A stretch of 50,552 nucleotides of DNA from Acidimicrobiia bacterium (GTDB lineage: Bacteria; Actinomycetota; Acidimicrobiia; Spongiisociales; JAHEDJ01), in assembly GCA_029210695.1 (NCBI GenBank), contig JARGFH010000025.1, forward strand, positions 1 to 50,552. The letters run 5' to 3'. Below, piece after piece: positions 22,378-34,097 of the stretch. Both the position numbers and the translations under genes were made by a program. The number at the start of each line of letters is the position of its first letter. Position 1 is the first letter of the stretch. Under the pieces are notes generated by a model. It searched no databases, was not told the origin of the DNA, and was given only the letters and a program-made list of their open reading frames with translations.

Positions 22378-24429
22378 ATGACTACCCATGCTGACATGAC
22401 TCACTCCGGCCACGATCCCGTTGTGCCGACCACAGCCGGTGATGATGCCAATCAGAGCCATGACAAGCATGAGGGGCACAGCCCGGAGATGTTCCGGGAC
22501 CGACTGTGGGTGAGTCTGGCCTTGACGGTCCCCATCCTCTATTTCTCCACTCAGATTCAGGAGTGGTTTGGTTACCAAGCGGTTACTTTCCCGGGCGACG
22601 CTTGGGTAAGTCCAATCCTGGCCACGGTGCTGTTCTTCTACGGGGGGATCGTGTTCCTGAGGGGCGGGTACCGGGAGCTGCGGGATCGGGTTCCGGGGAT
22701 GATGGTTCTGATCTCGATCGCTATCACGGTCGCCTATGTCTACAGCGTGGCGGTGTCGTTGGGTTTGGACGGCAAGCCGTTCTACTGGGAGCTGGCCACC
22801 CTGTTGGATGTGATGCTGTTGGGTCACTGGATGGAGATGCGCTCCGTCCAGTCGGCGAGCCGGGCGTTGGAGCATCTCGCCTCGATGGTCCCGTCCGTCG
22901 CACACCGCGTCGGCGTCGACGGGGCGGTCGGGGATGTTCCGGTTGCCGATCTGGTCGACGGTGATTCGATATTGATCCGCCCCGGCGAGCAGGTACCCGC
23001 CGACGGCGACATCACCGAGGGCGACTCGAGTATGAACGAGGCGTTTCTTACCGGCGAATCCCGCCCGGTGATGAAAGGAGCCGGCGATGAGGTGGTGGCC
23101 GGAGCTGTCAACGGGGAAGGTGCCCTGACCGTTCGGGTCACCCGCACCGGCGAGGCGACCACTCTCAGCCAGATCATGCGGCTGGTCGAGGAAGCTCAAG
23201 CATCCCGCAGCCGCTTTCAGATGCTGGCCGATCGGGCCGCCTACTGGCTGACCATCATCGCCGTCGGGGTGTCGCTCCCCACCCTGATCGCCTGGCTTGT
23301 CTTCGGAACCGGGGGGATAGATTTTGCGGTGGCCCGGGCGGTCACCGTGCTGGTGATCGCCTGCCCGCACGCGTTGGGCCTCGCCATCCCGCTGGTCAAC
23401 ATGAACGCCACCTCGCTGTCGGCCCGCAACGGGATCCTGGTCCGCAACCGGGAAGCATTTGAGCGGGGGCGCAGTATCCGCTTCGTCGCTTTCGACAAGA
23501 CCGGAACCCTCACCGAGGGGCGATTCGAAGTCTCGGCGGTCGAAGCAGATGACCTCAGCGAAGACGAGTTGCTGAGGGCGGCCGCTTCCCTGGAGCGATC
23601 CTCCGAGCATCCGCTCGCGGCGGCGATCGTTGAAGCAACCCAGAAGCGCAACCTCGAGCTCGCCACGGGGCAGGGAGTGACTGCGGTGCCCGGCTACGGC
23701 CTCGAAGGACGAGTGAACGGGCGGCGCCTGCGGCTAGGCCGTCCCGAATGGGCTGAGGAACTTGGCGCCGAGTTGTCCGGCCCGCTGGCCGCCGCACTGG
23801 AACAGGCGGACCGTCGAGGGGAGAGCGCGGTGGTGATGATCGAAGACCAACGGACGGTCGGGGTCATCGCGCTGGCCGACAAGATCCGGGACACGGCGAG
23901 AGACGCCGTGGCGCGACTGCGAGAGCTGGACGTGACCCCGGTGATGGTCACCGGCGACGCAGAAGCGGTGGCTGCCACCGTCGCCGCAGAACTCGGGATC
24001 GACCGCTACTACGCCCGGGTGCTTCCCGCCGACAAAGGAAGGATCGTCAGGGAACTCAAATTGGAGGGCCCCACGGCATTCGTGGGAGACGGGATCAACG
24101 ACGCCCCGGCGCTGCTGGAAGCAGACCTCGGCATCGCGATCGGGGCCGGTACCAATGTGGCCATCGAATCCGCCGACCTGGTGCTGGTCGACGACGACCC
24201 CTCCGACGTGGTCAGAGCACTGGTCCTCTCCCGAGCCACTCACCGCAAGATGATCCAAAATCTGGCCTGGGCCACCGGCTACAACACCATCGCCATTCCC
24301 CTGGCGGCCGGAGTTGCCGTCTCCGCCGGGATCCTGCTCAACCCGGCCGTCGGGGCACTCCTGATGAGCCTCTCGACGGTGATCGTGGCGATCAACGCCA
24401 TGCTGCTTCGACGGGTGCAGCTTGACTGA
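22378..24429 (+). CDS. CopB-type P1B copper/heavy-metal ATPase
   Basis: A 683-residue P1B ATPase. The N-terminus is His-rich (HADMTHSGHD, SHDKHEGH) instead of carrying a CxxC ferredoxin-like domain. TM6 has the CPH motif (IACPHALGLAIP, residues ~328-340), diagnostic of the P1B-3/CopB group that transports Cu(I), Cu(II) or Ag(I). Also present are TGES, DKTGTLT (~373), the SEHPLAAA nucleotide-binding motif and GDGINDAPAL. It exports metal from the cytosol using ATP. ATG at 22378 is chosen; no strong Shine-Dalgarno is visible. Transcription starts at the MerR-type promoter 30-60 bp upstream. Confidence 0.93.
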   Translation: MTTHADMTHSGHDPVVPTTAGDDANQSHDKHEGHSPEMFRDRLWVSLALTVPILYFSTQIQEWFGYQAVTFPGDAWVSPILATVLFFYGGIVFLRGGYRELRDRVPGMMVLISIAITVAYVYSVAVSLGLDGKPFYWELATLLDVMLLGHWMEMRSVQSASRALEHLASMVPSVAHRVGVDGAVGDVPVADLVDGDSILIRPGEQVPADGDITEGDSSMNEAFLTGESRPVMKGAGDEVVAGAVNGEGALTVRVTRTGEATTLSQIMRLVEEAQASRSRFQMLADRAAYWLTIIAVGVSLPTLIAWLVFGTGGIDFAVARAVTVLVIACPHALGLAIPLVNMNATSLSARNGILVRNREAFERGRSIRFVAFDKTGTLTEGRFEVSAVEADDLSEDELLRAAASLERSSEHPLAAAIVEATQKRNLELATGQGVTAVPGYGLEGRVNGRRLRLGRPEWAEELGAELSGPLAAALEQADRRGESAVVMIEDQRTVGVIALADKIRDTARDAVARLRELDVTPVMVTGDAEAVAATVAAELGIDRYYARVLPADKGRIVRELKLEGPTAFVGDGINDAPALLEADLGIAIGAGTNVAIESADLVLVDDDPSDVVRALVLSRATHRKMIQNLAWATGYNTIAIPLAAGVAVSAGILLNPAVGALLMSLSTVIVAINAMLLRRVQLD

Positions 24430-24510
24430 TCCGGCGACAGGAGAGTGCGCCACCGTTCTGCGTTTTGCAGTCAAGGTCCGCTCCGCTGTCAAGAGCCCGC
24501 TGTCAAGAGT

Positions 24511-24542
24511 CCGCCCATCACGCGAGATGGCGCGATGGGCGG
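24511..24542 (+). terminator. Hairpin downstream of the ATPase
   Basis: CCGCCCAT pairs with ATGGGCGG, and inside it CGCG with CGCG around AGATGG. It sits ~80 bp after the ATPase stop in an otherwise gene-free stretch (24430-24756). A short tandem GCTGTCAAGAG repeat precedes it (24485-24508). Confidence 0.5.
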
Positions 24543-24756
24543 GGAAACAACGCGACATGATGGGAAGGGAAAGCGGCTTCGGAGCGGGCGTCTCGCGCAT
24601 CATACGACTTTGACCGGTATTCGGGCTTTGATGAGCAGCGGCATATGAATGACTGAAACCGAAGACCCTGCGACTGGTGTGAATCGCCACCGTCAATGGC
24701 ACACCTATTCTGGTTGCGCTGTAGAAGCATCCATCGATCGAGAGAGAAGGTTCGAG

Positions 24757-24981
24757 ATGAACCCGCTAGTCAAGTTCATGGCTTCGGTTAACGGTCGCCT
24801 GGTCCGCGTCGTTGCCGGCATCGCGTTGATTGTGTGGGGTATCTGGGGACTCGGAGGCGCGATTGGGGTCATAGTGGCCGTTGTGGGCGCAGTGCCTCTG
24901 CTGGCCGGAGCGTTCGATGTCTGCGTATTGGCACCGCTGTTCGGCAACCCTTTCCAGGGCAAAGACATCCGCGCTGAATAG
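24757..24981 (+). CDS. DUF2892-type small membrane protein
   Basis: A 74-residue protein with two membrane helices (VVAGIALIVWGIWG and VIVAVVGAVPLLAG) and the conserved tail FDVCVLAPLFG, as in the YgaP-like DUF2892 family. In some bacteria this domain is fused to a rhodanese, which links it loosely to sulfur handling. GAGAGAAGG lies upstream of the ATG. It follows the ATPase gene after a terminator and seems to be its own unit. Confidence 0.8.
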   Translation: MNPLVKFMASVNGRLVRVVAGIALIVWGIWGLGGAIGVIVAVVGAVPLLAGAFDVCVLAPLFGNPFQGKDIRAE

Positions 24982-25251
24982 CCCTCGGCGTCCTCCCCAC
25001 AGTCTCGCTTGGAGGGCTCTATCAGTCACCCGATCCCGCCAGGGACAACGGCCCCGGTCATCACATCTAGGTAACTGCGGCTTCCTCCGATTTCGGGCAT
25101 TCGCCGATGCGGGGGTGAGTCCGTCATCGCACTCGGGCGAAGCCGGCGACCAGCGTGGCGGCCCGGTCGGCTCGAGCTTTGTCGTTTCGCCCGTGAGGAG
25201 GAGGCGTCTCCGCCGCCTTACATTCCATGGCCGTTCGCTGGTGATGGCGGC

Positions 25252-25338
25252 ATGCACAAGTGGCGAGTGCTCATCTCCGCCGCTCGTGTAATCCACGACA
25301 TCGTCGAGGAGACCTTCGACCTTCTGGACCGGGCGGGA
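25252..25338 (+). pseudogene. Possible N-terminal stump of a 2-hydroxyacid dehydrogenase
   Basis: ATG at 25252 opens MHKWRVLISAARVIHDIVEE and continues to LLDRAG, which resembles the first strand and helix of D-isomer 2-hydroxyacid dehydrogenases. Beyond about 25338 the frame runs antisense into the UvrA-like gene and loses sense. It may be a decayed gene start. The 270 bp before it (24982-25251) hold nothing I can support. Confidence 0.3.
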
Positions 25339-25339
25339 T

Positions 25340-27690
<2,351 letters not shown>

Positions 27691-27691
<1 letters not shown>

Positions 27692-27927
27692 CAGTCTTCA
27701 GGAAGAGCCGCAAAATCGCGCTTGGTGTTCCTGTACCAGCCCATTCCTTTGATGGGGTTCTTCCATCTCCCTTTCATGTCGTTCAAAGCGCTCTTGTGCG
27801 CTTCGTCGCCGGCTGCGACAACCTCTTTGAGATGCTGGTCTTGCGCCTTGATCACCTCGTCGGCAGTTTCCCCACGGAGGGGGAGGTCGCATGCTCCACC
27901 CAATTGTCTACAAGTCATGGTTTTCAT
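27691..27927 (-). CDS. DUF1059-family small protein
   Basis: A 78-residue protein beginning MKTMTCRQLGGACD, the signature of DUF1059 (two conserved Cys), followed by a charged helix with ETADEVIKAQDQHLKEVV and a C-terminal segment (KGRWKNPIKGMGWYRNT) that extends beyond the usual domain. ATG at 27927 has GAAAGAGA upstream; longer readings are shadows. Function of the family is not known. It is translationally linked to the UvrA2-like gene. Confidence 0.75.
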
Positions 27928-27980
27928 GGGTCTCTTTCGGTTCAGATCGTTCGGGTTGTCGAAGCACCGGCCAAAGGCAA

Positions 27981-28310
27981 TCAGGTCCGTTCTCCGACGA
28001 GAAGCTGTTGCACACTTTGAGACGAACGAGCGGCCCGTATCAGGTAGATGCCCAGGGCGAGGTTTCCGGTCAGCATGAGCCCCAGCCACCACGGCGCCGC
28101 TCGGGCGACTGAGGCCTCACGCCACCCGATCCAAACACCCGCCACCAACAACCCGGAGGCAAGATCGGCGAGTGTCACCCGACCCCAGGGGTCTCCGACC
28201 ACGACGCGAAGGCCTTCAACGAAACCGCCCGCGGCCATCCCGTAGGCGATGGCGGCAATCATGGTGATGGCAACGACGGGGCCAATAGCCCTAGCGGTCC
28301 GCAGTTGCAT
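27981..28310 (-). CDS. Small multi-pass membrane protein
   Basis: A 109-residue protein with three hydrophobic segments (about 9-28, 45-63 and 72-94) and the stretch DPWGRVTLADLASGLLVAG, then VWIGWREAS, reminiscent of DUF1475/DUF2834-like proteins. The role is unknown. ATG at 28310 has GAGAGGG upstream. It lies between the hydrogenase operon end and the UvrA pair, with gaps on both sides, so co-transcription is uncertain. Confidence 0.65.
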   Translation of the reverse strand: MQLRTARAIGPVVAITMIAAIAYGMAAGGFVEGLRVVVGDPWGRVTLADLASGLLVAGVWIGWREASVARAAPWWLGLMLTGNLALGIYLIRAARSSQSVQQLLVGERT

Positions 28311-28425
28311 AGGATCCCTCTCTCGTCGGCACGATCGACGCTCGACTCTACCCCGCTCGCTCGCGCACGGACCCTCGACGAGTGTGAATTGGAGGGTAGA
28401 TCCGTGAGGATGCTCGACCCGGTGA

Positions 28426-28659
28426 TCAGCCAGATCCAAGCTCGGTACGGGCTCGCGCAATGGCGGCAGCCTCCTCATCGGTCAGCCGGCGCACTGCCAG
28501 GCCGGTGGCCACCAGCACCCAGTCCCCGGGGATGATCACCTCGCCTGCGAGCGTCAGCACGGCCAGGGAAAGGGACACGGTCCGGCCCTCCGAAACGCCA
28601 ACGGCCCGGCTGCCGTCGGCGTCGACCGCCTCGATACGTGCGAGCCTGCTCAGGCACAT
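28426..28659 (-). CDS. hypC: HypC-type hydrogenase chaperone
   Basis: A 77-residue protein beginning MCLSRLARIEAV with the essential Cys2 of HypC/HupF chaperones, which carry the iron centre to the hydrogenase large subunit. The usual core (GDWVLVATGLAVRRLTDEEA) follows. Its start overlaps the endopeptidase stop by 10 bases. It is the last gene of the hydrogenase operon. The other maturation genes (hypA, B, D, E, F) are not in this window. Confidence 0.85.
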   Translation of the reverse strand: MCLSRLARIEAVDADGSRAVGVSEGRTVSLSLAVLTLAGEVIIPGDWVLVATGLAVRRLTDEEAAAIARARTELGSG

Positions 28660-29108
28660 ACCGCCCTGACCTCCTCTGCGACCTGATGGATGAGACCGGG
28701 CAGAGCCAGCTCAACAGCTCTCGACAGACCGTGGCCGTCGCTCAGATCGGCCGGTTCGATGCCGTAGACGACCAACACCCCGGGGTTTCTGTCGAGGGCC
28801 CGCCCGAGCGCGACGGCCGACTCCAGGCCGGCACGGTGAGAGCTGAGGTGTGCGAACGTGGCGGGTATCGGGTCGACACCAACCTGGATGCGGTGCACCG
28901 TGCCGGGTGGGTCGCCGCCGCGCACGGCGTCGAGCACGATCGCCAGCCGGCGGCCCGCCCAGGCGTCCACGAGCCGGGTGGGCTCTCCATCGAGGAGCAG
29001 GACGTCTGCGTCGGGCACCATGGTCATGAGCGCCTCGGCGGCGGCGTGTCCCACTCCGTCGTCGCCCCGATAGGTGTTGCCGATCCCGATGATGACAACG
29101 TCGATCAT
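28650..29108 (-). CDS. Hydrogenase maturation endopeptidase
   Basis: A 152-residue protein of the HyaD/HycI protease family: GIGNTYRGDDG (Asp17 or Asp18 region expected to bind nickel), LDGEPTRL and LDAVRGGDPPG with a second acidic ligand, and a His in LSSHRAGL. It cleaves the C-terminal tail of the large subunit after nickel insertion. ATG at 29108 overlaps the large-subunit stop (ATGA). Confidence 0.9.
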   Translation of the reverse strand: MIDVVIIGIGNTYRGDDGVGHAAAEALMTMVPDADVLLLDGEPTRLVDAWAGRRLAIVLDAVRGGDPPGTVHRIQVGVDPIPATFAHLSSHRAGLESAVALGRALDRNPGVLVVYGIEPADLSDGHGLSRAVELALPGLIHQVAEEVRAVCA

Positions 29109-30409
29109 GTTCGTACCACCGTGAGGTCGAGAAAGTGGGTGGCGCAGCTGATGCATGGATCGTGGTTGCGAATCGTCACCTCTGCGCCCTTCCGAAGTTC
29201 TTCGTCGTCCAGGCCGATGTTCGCCTGCACGTAGCGGGTCAGGTCGTCTTCGATGGCCGCCTGGTTCTGTGAGGTCGGCGGTGTGATGACGGCGTCGGTG
29301 ATCACTCCATCATCACTCAACTTGTACCGGTGGTAGAGCAGGCCGCGCGGGGCCTCGGTAGCGCCGTGGCCGGTGCCGCCGCCGATCGTTGCCTCGAGGT
29401 ACGGCCGGTCGGGTTCGTCGTATGCATCGACGATGGCGAGTCCCACCTCGATCACGTCGAGTGTTTCCACCGCCCGTACCACGATGCTTCGGAACGGATT
29501 GCTGCAATCAGCGGTCAAGCCGACTGCCCCGGCCGCGTCTGCGGCGACCGTCGTCAACCGGTCGAAGTTGAGGCGAAAGCGGGCCAGCGGACCGACCAGG
29601 TAGGTACCCCTGGCCCGGATCCGCGAGTGCAGCGCCGTCGAATGCTCGACATGTTCCTCCACGAAATGCTCCGGGTACTCCTGATCGGTGATGTCGAGGC
29701 CGCCGTCGGAGATGATCCGGCCGTCGAGGATGGCGTACTCGGTGGGATGGCGCAGCGCCACCATCTCATGGTCCACTTCGAGTTCGGGGAAATCGAGGCC
29801 GCCCACCAACTCCACCACCTCGGCCGCCATGTCCCTGGCATGCTCCAGCTTCGGTCGGAACGCCAGCAACTCCCTTCGCGTCGGCACCTTGTAGAAGCCG
29901 CCCACCTGCACGTTGATCGGGTGGATGGCGCGTCCGCCGATGAGCTCGAGCAGTTCGTTGCCGATCTTCTTGAGAGCCAGTGCGCGCTCTACTGCCGGGC
30001 GGTTGATGCCTGCCAGATCTATTGCGCTGTCCAAACCGAAGAAGTCGGGAAGGTGGAGGAAGTGAATGTGGAGGATGTGGCTCTCGATCCATTCGGCGCA
30101 ATAGAGAAGGCGGCGGAGCTCCCGGAGCTGCCCGTTCACCTCGAGGCCGAGGGCATCTTCGATCGCCCGGCAGGCGCTCATCTGGTAGGCCACGGGACAG
30201 ATCCCACAGATGCGGGCGGTGATGTCGGGCGGTTCGCTATATCGCCGGCCGCGAAGAAAACCTTCGAAGAAGCGGGGCGGCTCGTAGATGTTGAGTTCGA
30301 CCCGGCCGACCGTCCCTTCGTGGATCTCCACCCGCATGGCTCCTTCGCCTTCGACGCGGGCGAGCTCCTCGGTGGTGAGGGTGCGGCTCGGCTTGGCCTT
30401 GTGGGTCAT
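29105..30409 (-). CDS. hyhL: NiFe hydrogenase large subunit, group 3b-like
   Basis: A 434-residue catalytic subunit. The L1 motif [14 protein letters not shown] (residues ~64-77) and the L2 motif [11 protein letters not shown] near the C-terminus supply the four Cys that hold the Ni-Fe centre. The short tail after ATH is the probable cleavage product of the protease encoded next. Sequence style and the neighbouring ferredoxin-like and flavin subunits point to the cytosolic NADP-coupled group 3b. ATG at 30409 has GGAGAGG upstream and overlaps the small-subunit stop. Confidence 0.92.
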   Translation of the reverse strand: MTHKAKPSRTLTTEELARVEGEGAMRVEIHEGTVGRVELNIYEPPRFFEGFLRGRRYSEPPDITARICGICPVAYQMSACRAIEDALGLEVNGQLRELRRLLYCAEWIESHILHIHFLHLPDFFGLDSAIDLAGINRPAVERALALKKIGNELLELIGGRAIHPINVQVGGFYKVPTRRELLAFRPKLEHARDMAAEVVELVGGLDFPELEVDHEMVALRHPTEYAILDGRIISDGGLDITDQEYPEHFVEEHVEHSTALHSRIRARGTYLVGPLARFRLNFDRLTTVAADAAGAVGLTADCSNPFRSIVVRAVETLDVIEVGLAIVDAYDEPDRPYLEATIGGGTGHGATEAPRGLLYHRYKLSDDGVITDAVITPPTSQNQAAIEDDLTRYVQANIGLDDEELRKGAEVTIRNHDPCISCATHFLDLTVVRT

Positions 30410-31194
30410 GGCCTCTCCTCCCGACGGCCGGCGGTGCGGAATGGTTCCGACCACGCGTTGAACGTATGGAACACCCGGTCGACGTCTTCTGCCGGCATGC
30501 CCACCTCGGTCAATGCACCGATGAGCGATTCGACATTGGGGGACTCCATGGGGCCGAAGCAGCCGTAGCAGCCCCGGTTGAATGCGGGGCACAACCCCCC
30601 GCAGCCCGCATGGGTCACCGGGCCCAGACACGGAGTGCCGTGGGCAACCAGCACGCAGGGGTTGCCGCGCTGCTTGCACTCAACGCACACGCAGTGGTCC
30701 CGAACGTTGGGTTTGCGACCGGCCAGGAACGCCCCGATTACCTCGAGCAGTTGCCGTTTGTCGATCGGGCAGCCGCGCAACTCGAAGTCGACCGGCACGT
30801 GGTCCGAGATGGGCGTCGAAGTACCCAGTGTTGAGAGGAACGAGGGGGTGGCATAGACCACCGAGAGGAATTCGTCGACGTCTGTGAAGTTGCGGAGCGC
30901 CTGAATCCCACCCGCGGTGGCGCAAGCTCCGATGGTTACCAGCGACTTCGACTCCGCGCGGACCTTGCGGATTCGATCCGCGTCGTGTGCGGTCGTGATC
31001 GAGCCTTCCACGAGCGACAGGTCGAAGGGTCCCGCCACGCGGGCGCTCGACGCCTCGAGGAAGTGGGCGATCTCGACACGGCCGGCGACTTCGAGCAGTT
31101 CGTCCTCGCAGTCCAGCAGGGTGAGCTGGCACCCGTCGCAGCTGGCGAACTTCCATACCGCCAGCTTCGGACGTGAACCCGATCGGTTGTTCAT
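30406..31194 (-). CDS. hyhS: NiFe hydrogenase small subunit
   Basis: A 262-residue subunit with proximal cluster ligands SCDGCQ (Cys19, Cys22), GACATAGG and GCPI, and a C-terminal Cys-rich part ([29 protein letters not shown]) for the further Fe-S clusters. No signal peptide, so the enzyme is cytosolic. It passes electrons from the Ni-Fe site to the flavin subunit. Its start has GAGGGAAC upstream; it overlaps both neighbours by 4 bases. Confidence 0.92.
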   Translation of the reverse strand: MNNRSGSRPKLAVWKFASCDGCQLTLLDCEDELLEVAGRVEIAHFLEASSARVAGPFDLSLVEGSITTAHDADRIRKVRAESKSLVTIGACATAGGIQALRNFTDVDEFLSVVYATPSFLSTLGTSTPISDHVPVDFELRGCPIDKRQLLEVIGAFLAGRKPNVRDHCVCVECKQRGNPCVLVAHGTPCLGPVTHAGCGGLCPAFNRGCYGCFGPMESPNVESLIGALTEVGMPAEDVDRVFHTFNAWSEPFRTAGRREERP

Positions 31195-32042
31195 CGTTCC
31201 CTCACCAGCATCAGCTTCTCCATTCGGTCCCACGGGAACACCGGACCGTCCTTGCAGACGAACTCCGGCCCGAGCTGGCAGTGGCCGCAGTGGCCGATCG
31301 CACAACGCATGTTCCGTTCCATCGACAGCAGGATCTGACCGGGCGGCACACCGCGGTCGGCCAGGCCCGCCGCGACGAAACGCATCATCACCTCGGGGCC
31401 GCACACGACGGCGGTGGTATTGCCGAAGTCCACGGGAGCGCGGGAGAGCAACTTGGTGACCACGCCTACATCGCCCCGCCAGGACGGTGGGGCGGCGTCG
31501 ACGGTGACGGCGACATCGATATCGAACCGCCCCCGCCACTGCTCGAGTTCCCTGACAAACATCAGCGATCCCGGGTCTCGTGCACCTACCAGCAGTACCA
31601 GCCGCCCGAACCGGTGGCGGTTGGTCAGCGCCTCCAGCATGGCGGGTCGCAATGGAGCGAGGCCCAGGCCACCGGCCACAATCAGCAGGTCGTGGCCCGT
31701 TGCCCGGTCCAGGTCCCACCCGACCCCAAACGGACCGCGCACCCCGATCACGTCGCCGACCGCGGTCGTGCACAGCGCTTTGGTGACGGCTCCCACCGAC
31801 CGGATCGTGTGTTCTAGCTCACCGCTGCCGTTGCCGAGGCCGCTGATCGAAATCGGTACTTCCCCGACGCCGAAGGCCAGGAGCATCTCGAACTGTCCCG
31901 GCTTCGGATCTGCGAGCTGCCCTGCAATGGGGGCGATGCGGATCGTGACCGTGTCGGCCAACTCCTGATGGCGCGCCTCGACGCGGTACAGAACCGGGGT
32001 CATTGGGCCCCGGCCGGCGGGCTCGTTGGAGTCAGCCGGCAT
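31191..32042 (-). CDS. hyhG: Hydrogenase gamma subunit, FAD/NAD(P)-binding
   Basis: A 283-residue ferredoxin reductase-like protein. An FAD domain comes first, then the nucleotide domain ([30 protein letters not shown]) and a C-terminal 2Fe-2S motif ([14 protein letters not shown] with a later Cys in FVCKDGP). It links hydrogen turnover to NAD(P). The start at 32042 overlaps the upstream gene by 11 bases; an ATG at residue 14 is the alternative. Confidence 0.88.
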   Translation of the reverse strand: MPADSNEPAGRGPMTPVLYRVEARHQELADTVTIRIAPIAGQLADPKPGQFEMLLAFGVGEVPISISGLGNGSGELEHTIRSVGAVTKALCTTAVGDVIGVRGPFGVGWDLDRATGHDLLIVAGGLGLAPLRPAMLEALTNRHRFGRLVLLVGARDPGSLMFVRELEQWRGRFDIDVAVTVDAAPPSWRGDVGVVTKLLSRAPVDFGNTTAVVCGPEVMMRFVAAGLADRGVPPGQILLSMERNMRCAIGHCGHCQLGPEFVCKDGPVFPWDRMEKLMLVRER

Positions 32043-32496
32043 GGTTCCCGTAGAGGTCGAGCAGTTGGAGCCGGGTCGCCTGGAGGCGATCTCGCATCAG
32101 CCGGGCGAAGCTCTTGAACACCTGGTAGCCGAGGAGCGGCTCTTGATCGCATTTGTTCCGCAGGCACTCGGCGTCCATGGCGATCGCCGAGGTGGGATCG
32201 ATCGCCGTGGAGCTGAACTCCCAGCGGTACGGAGGGAATGGCCAGGATACGCCGATCACCTCGTCTGGTCCGAGCGTTTCGATCAGAACAGTGCCCCGAT
32301 TGGGTACCGTGACGCCCACCGATGCTTTCCCGCTGCGTATCAGGTAGAACTCGTTGGCGGGTGCGCCCTCGGTCAGTATCTGTTCGCCTGCCGCGAAGTG
32401 CACGTTGTGCCCGCAGCCTGCCATCAGCTCGAGCAGATCGGGGTGGAAGTCTCGAAAGAGCAGATGCTCGCCGAGCAGGTCGCGGATCGATTTCAT
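32032..32496 (-). CDS. Cyclic-nucleotide-binding-domain protein without HTH
   Basis: A 154-residue protein consisting of one cNMP-binding beta roll (FAAGEQILTEGAPANEFYLI and SGKASVGV) and a trailing helix. The phosphate-binding cassette is degenerate (GVSWPFPPYRWEFSSTA), and there is no DNA-binding domain, so it is not a CRP-type regulator. It is embedded inside the hydrogenase operon with 4- and 11-base overlaps. A role as sensor or accessory subunit of the hydrogenase is likely but not shown. Confidence 0.8.
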   Translation of the reverse strand: MKSIRDLLGEHLLFRDFHPDLLELMAGCGHNVHFAAGEQILTEGAPANEFYLIRSGKASVGVTVPNRGTVLIETLGPDEVIGVSWPFPPYRWEFSSTAIDPTSAIAMDAECLRNKCDQEPLLGYQVFKSFARLMRDRLQATRLQLLDLYGNHAG

Positions 32497-33599
32497 GACG
32501 GGCCTCCGGGGTCGAGAGCAAGGGCGGCCATCTCGGCGGTGAGGTCGATGCCGACCGGGCACCAGGTGATGCAGCGGCCGCAGCCGACACAGCCGGATGT
32601 GCCGAACTGGTCGTGCCAGGTGACCAGCTTGTGCAGCAGCCACTGGCGATAGCGGGACTTGGTGGACGTGCGCACGGGAGCGCCGGCCAGGAACGAGAAG
32701 TCGAGTGCAAAACAGGAGTCCCAACTTCGCCACCGTTCGGAGACGGCACCGCTCAGGTCGGTCGTGTCCTCGGTGGTGCTGCAGAAGCAGGTAGGGCAGA
32801 CCATCGTGCAGTTGGCGCACGCCAGGCAGCGGCGGGCTACCGCCTCCCATTGGGGATGTTCGAACCGTTCGGCGGCCGCCGTGGGGTGGGTGGGGTCGAG
32901 GTGGCGGCCCATGTTGTGGGTGGCGTTGCTCACCAGTTGGCCGGCGGCTGCCAGGTCGGCTTGGTTTGGTGCCCTGCCATTCACCGATCCGAGCAGGTCT
33001 TTGCCCTCGTCGGTAGCGGCTTCAGCCAGGAACTCATGGCGGTCTCCGGTGCACAGCTCGGTGAGGGCGATGTCGTAGCCGACGGTGGGAGCAGGACCGG
33101 TTCCCATCGATACGCAGAAGCAGGTTCCGCCGGGCCGGGCGCAGGTGGCCGCAACCACAAACAGCTGCTCGCGCCGCGCTGCATAGGTCGGGTCGACCGG
33201 ATCGAGTAGGACTCGATCGAGGATGTCGAGCGCGTGGACGTCGCACGATCGAATGCCGAAGAAGGCCAGAGGTTGAGCGTCGGGGGCAGGCTCCTCGATG
33301 GTCACCGACCCGTTGTTCCGACTTGCCCGCATCAACATGGTGCGCGGCGGGTACAACCAGCTTTTCCACGCCAACGCCGGCGTGGCGTGACCGAACAGCT
33401 CGGGCCGGTGGAGCCGTTCGAGCCGGTAGCTCCCGCCATCCTGGTGCTCTGTCCAACCTGCGGGCAGATCGTCGATGCCATCGATTGTGTCGAGGCTGAT
33501 CGTGGCGTTGCGAAGAACCGGCGCGATCACCTTCCGACCATCGTCTCGCAGATGGTCAATGAGCGCCGCCACCGCGTCGAGGGACAGCATCATCGCCAT
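32493..33599 (-). CDS. hyhB: Hydrogenase beta subunit, 4Fe-4S ferredoxin-like
   Basis: A 368-residue protein of the HydB/anaerobic sulfite reductase A type. The N-terminal two thirds has GIRSCDVHALDILDRV and ATCARPGGTCFC. The C-terminal third has two 4Fe-4S motifs: CLACANCTMVCPTCFC and CVGCGRCITWCPVGID. It carries electrons between the hydrogenase small subunit and the flavin subunit. It is the first gene of the operon; ATG 33599 or ATG 33593 are both possible. A DosR-like dyad lies 38-51 bp upstream. Confidence 0.88.
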   Translation of the reverse strand: MAMMLSLDAVAALIDHLRDDGRKVIAPVLRNATISLDTIDGIDDLPAGWTEHQDGGSYRLERLHRPELFGHATPALAWKSWLYPPRTMLMRASRNNGSVTIEEPAPDAQPLAFFGIRSCDVHALDILDRVLLDPVDPTYAARREQLFVVAATCARPGGTCFCVSMGTGPAPTVGYDIALTELCTGDRHEFLAEAATDEGKDLLGSVNGRAPNQADLAAAGQLVSNATHNMGRHLDPTHPTAAAERFEHPQWEAVARRCLACANCTMVCPTCFCSTTEDTTDLSGAVSERWRSWDSCFALDFSFLAGAPVRTSTKSRYRQWLLHKLVTWHDQFGTSGCVGCGRCITWCPVGIDLTAEMAALALDPGGPS

Positions 33600-33636
33600 G
33601 AATTCGACGGTACGCCCGACACGTGCTCTGCGCCAG

Positions 33637-33650
33637 GGACGGAGGTCCTA
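33637..33650 (-). promoter_or_regulatory. DosR-like dyad before the hydrogenase operon
   Basis: GGGACGGAGGTCCT has arms GGGAC and GTCCT separated by four bases, close to the GGGACN4GTCCC core of DosR/DevR hypoxia boxes. It is 38 bp from the first start codon of the operon. Confidence 0.4.
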
Positions 33651-33734
33651 ATCGTCACGGCGACCGGAGTTTGTCTCCAGCTGCTTCTTCACCGGGATCG
33701 CGCGGCCTCCCTGGATGGAGCACGGGCGCGAGGG

Positions 33735-34097
33735 CTAGGTCCACGTCCATGCGTTCCAGATGATCGCTCCGTTGAAGATGAAGCTGAAGATGAGTAGGAA
33801 GTTGTCGTAGGCCCCCGGGTACGGCATGCCGATGAGATTGAAGATGACCAGAAAGGCGGCTGCGACGACGTTGACCCAGCGGATGGTGGGATACGGCACG
33901 GTTAGGGCAAGGACCACCATGACAATCGGGATCAGCATCAGCACGGCGGCCGCGATCCACATTGCCTGGTTTGCTTCCTGGCCGTCGATTTCACCGGCGG
34001 TGAAGTCACCGGCGAAGATCCGCAGCACGTCCCCCAGTAAGTAGGTCAGCATCATTGCTACCCAGAGCCCTGAGAGGATGATCCTCACGTCTTCCAT
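33735..34097 (-). CDS. Small four-helix membrane protein (DUF6326-like)
   Basis: A 120-residue protein with four membrane helices (about 8-28, 48-68, 74-92 and 98-115), starting MEDVRIILSGLWVAMMLTY. The style matches the actinobacterial DUF6326 group. The function is unknown. ATG at 34097 has GAAAGAGG upstream; longer readings start in non-coding sequence. It is on the same strand as the hydrogenase operon but 135 bp separate them. Confidence 0.7.
   Translation of the reverse strand: MEDVRIILSGLWVAMMLTYLLGDVLRIFAGDFTAGEIDGQEANQAMWIAAAVLMLIPIVMVVLALTVPYPTIRWVNVVAAAFLVIFNLIGMPYPGAYDNFLLIFSFIFNGAIIWNAWTWT

Noticed and set aside
22165-23610. A 481-codon open frame on the minus strand across the P1B ATPase gene
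   Set aside because: The plus strand encodes a full ATPase with all motifs; the antisense product has no domain and arises from GC-rich codon structure.
29330-30568. A 412-codon plus-strand frame opposite the hydrogenase large subunit
   Set aside because: Shadow of a well-defined hydrogenase gene.
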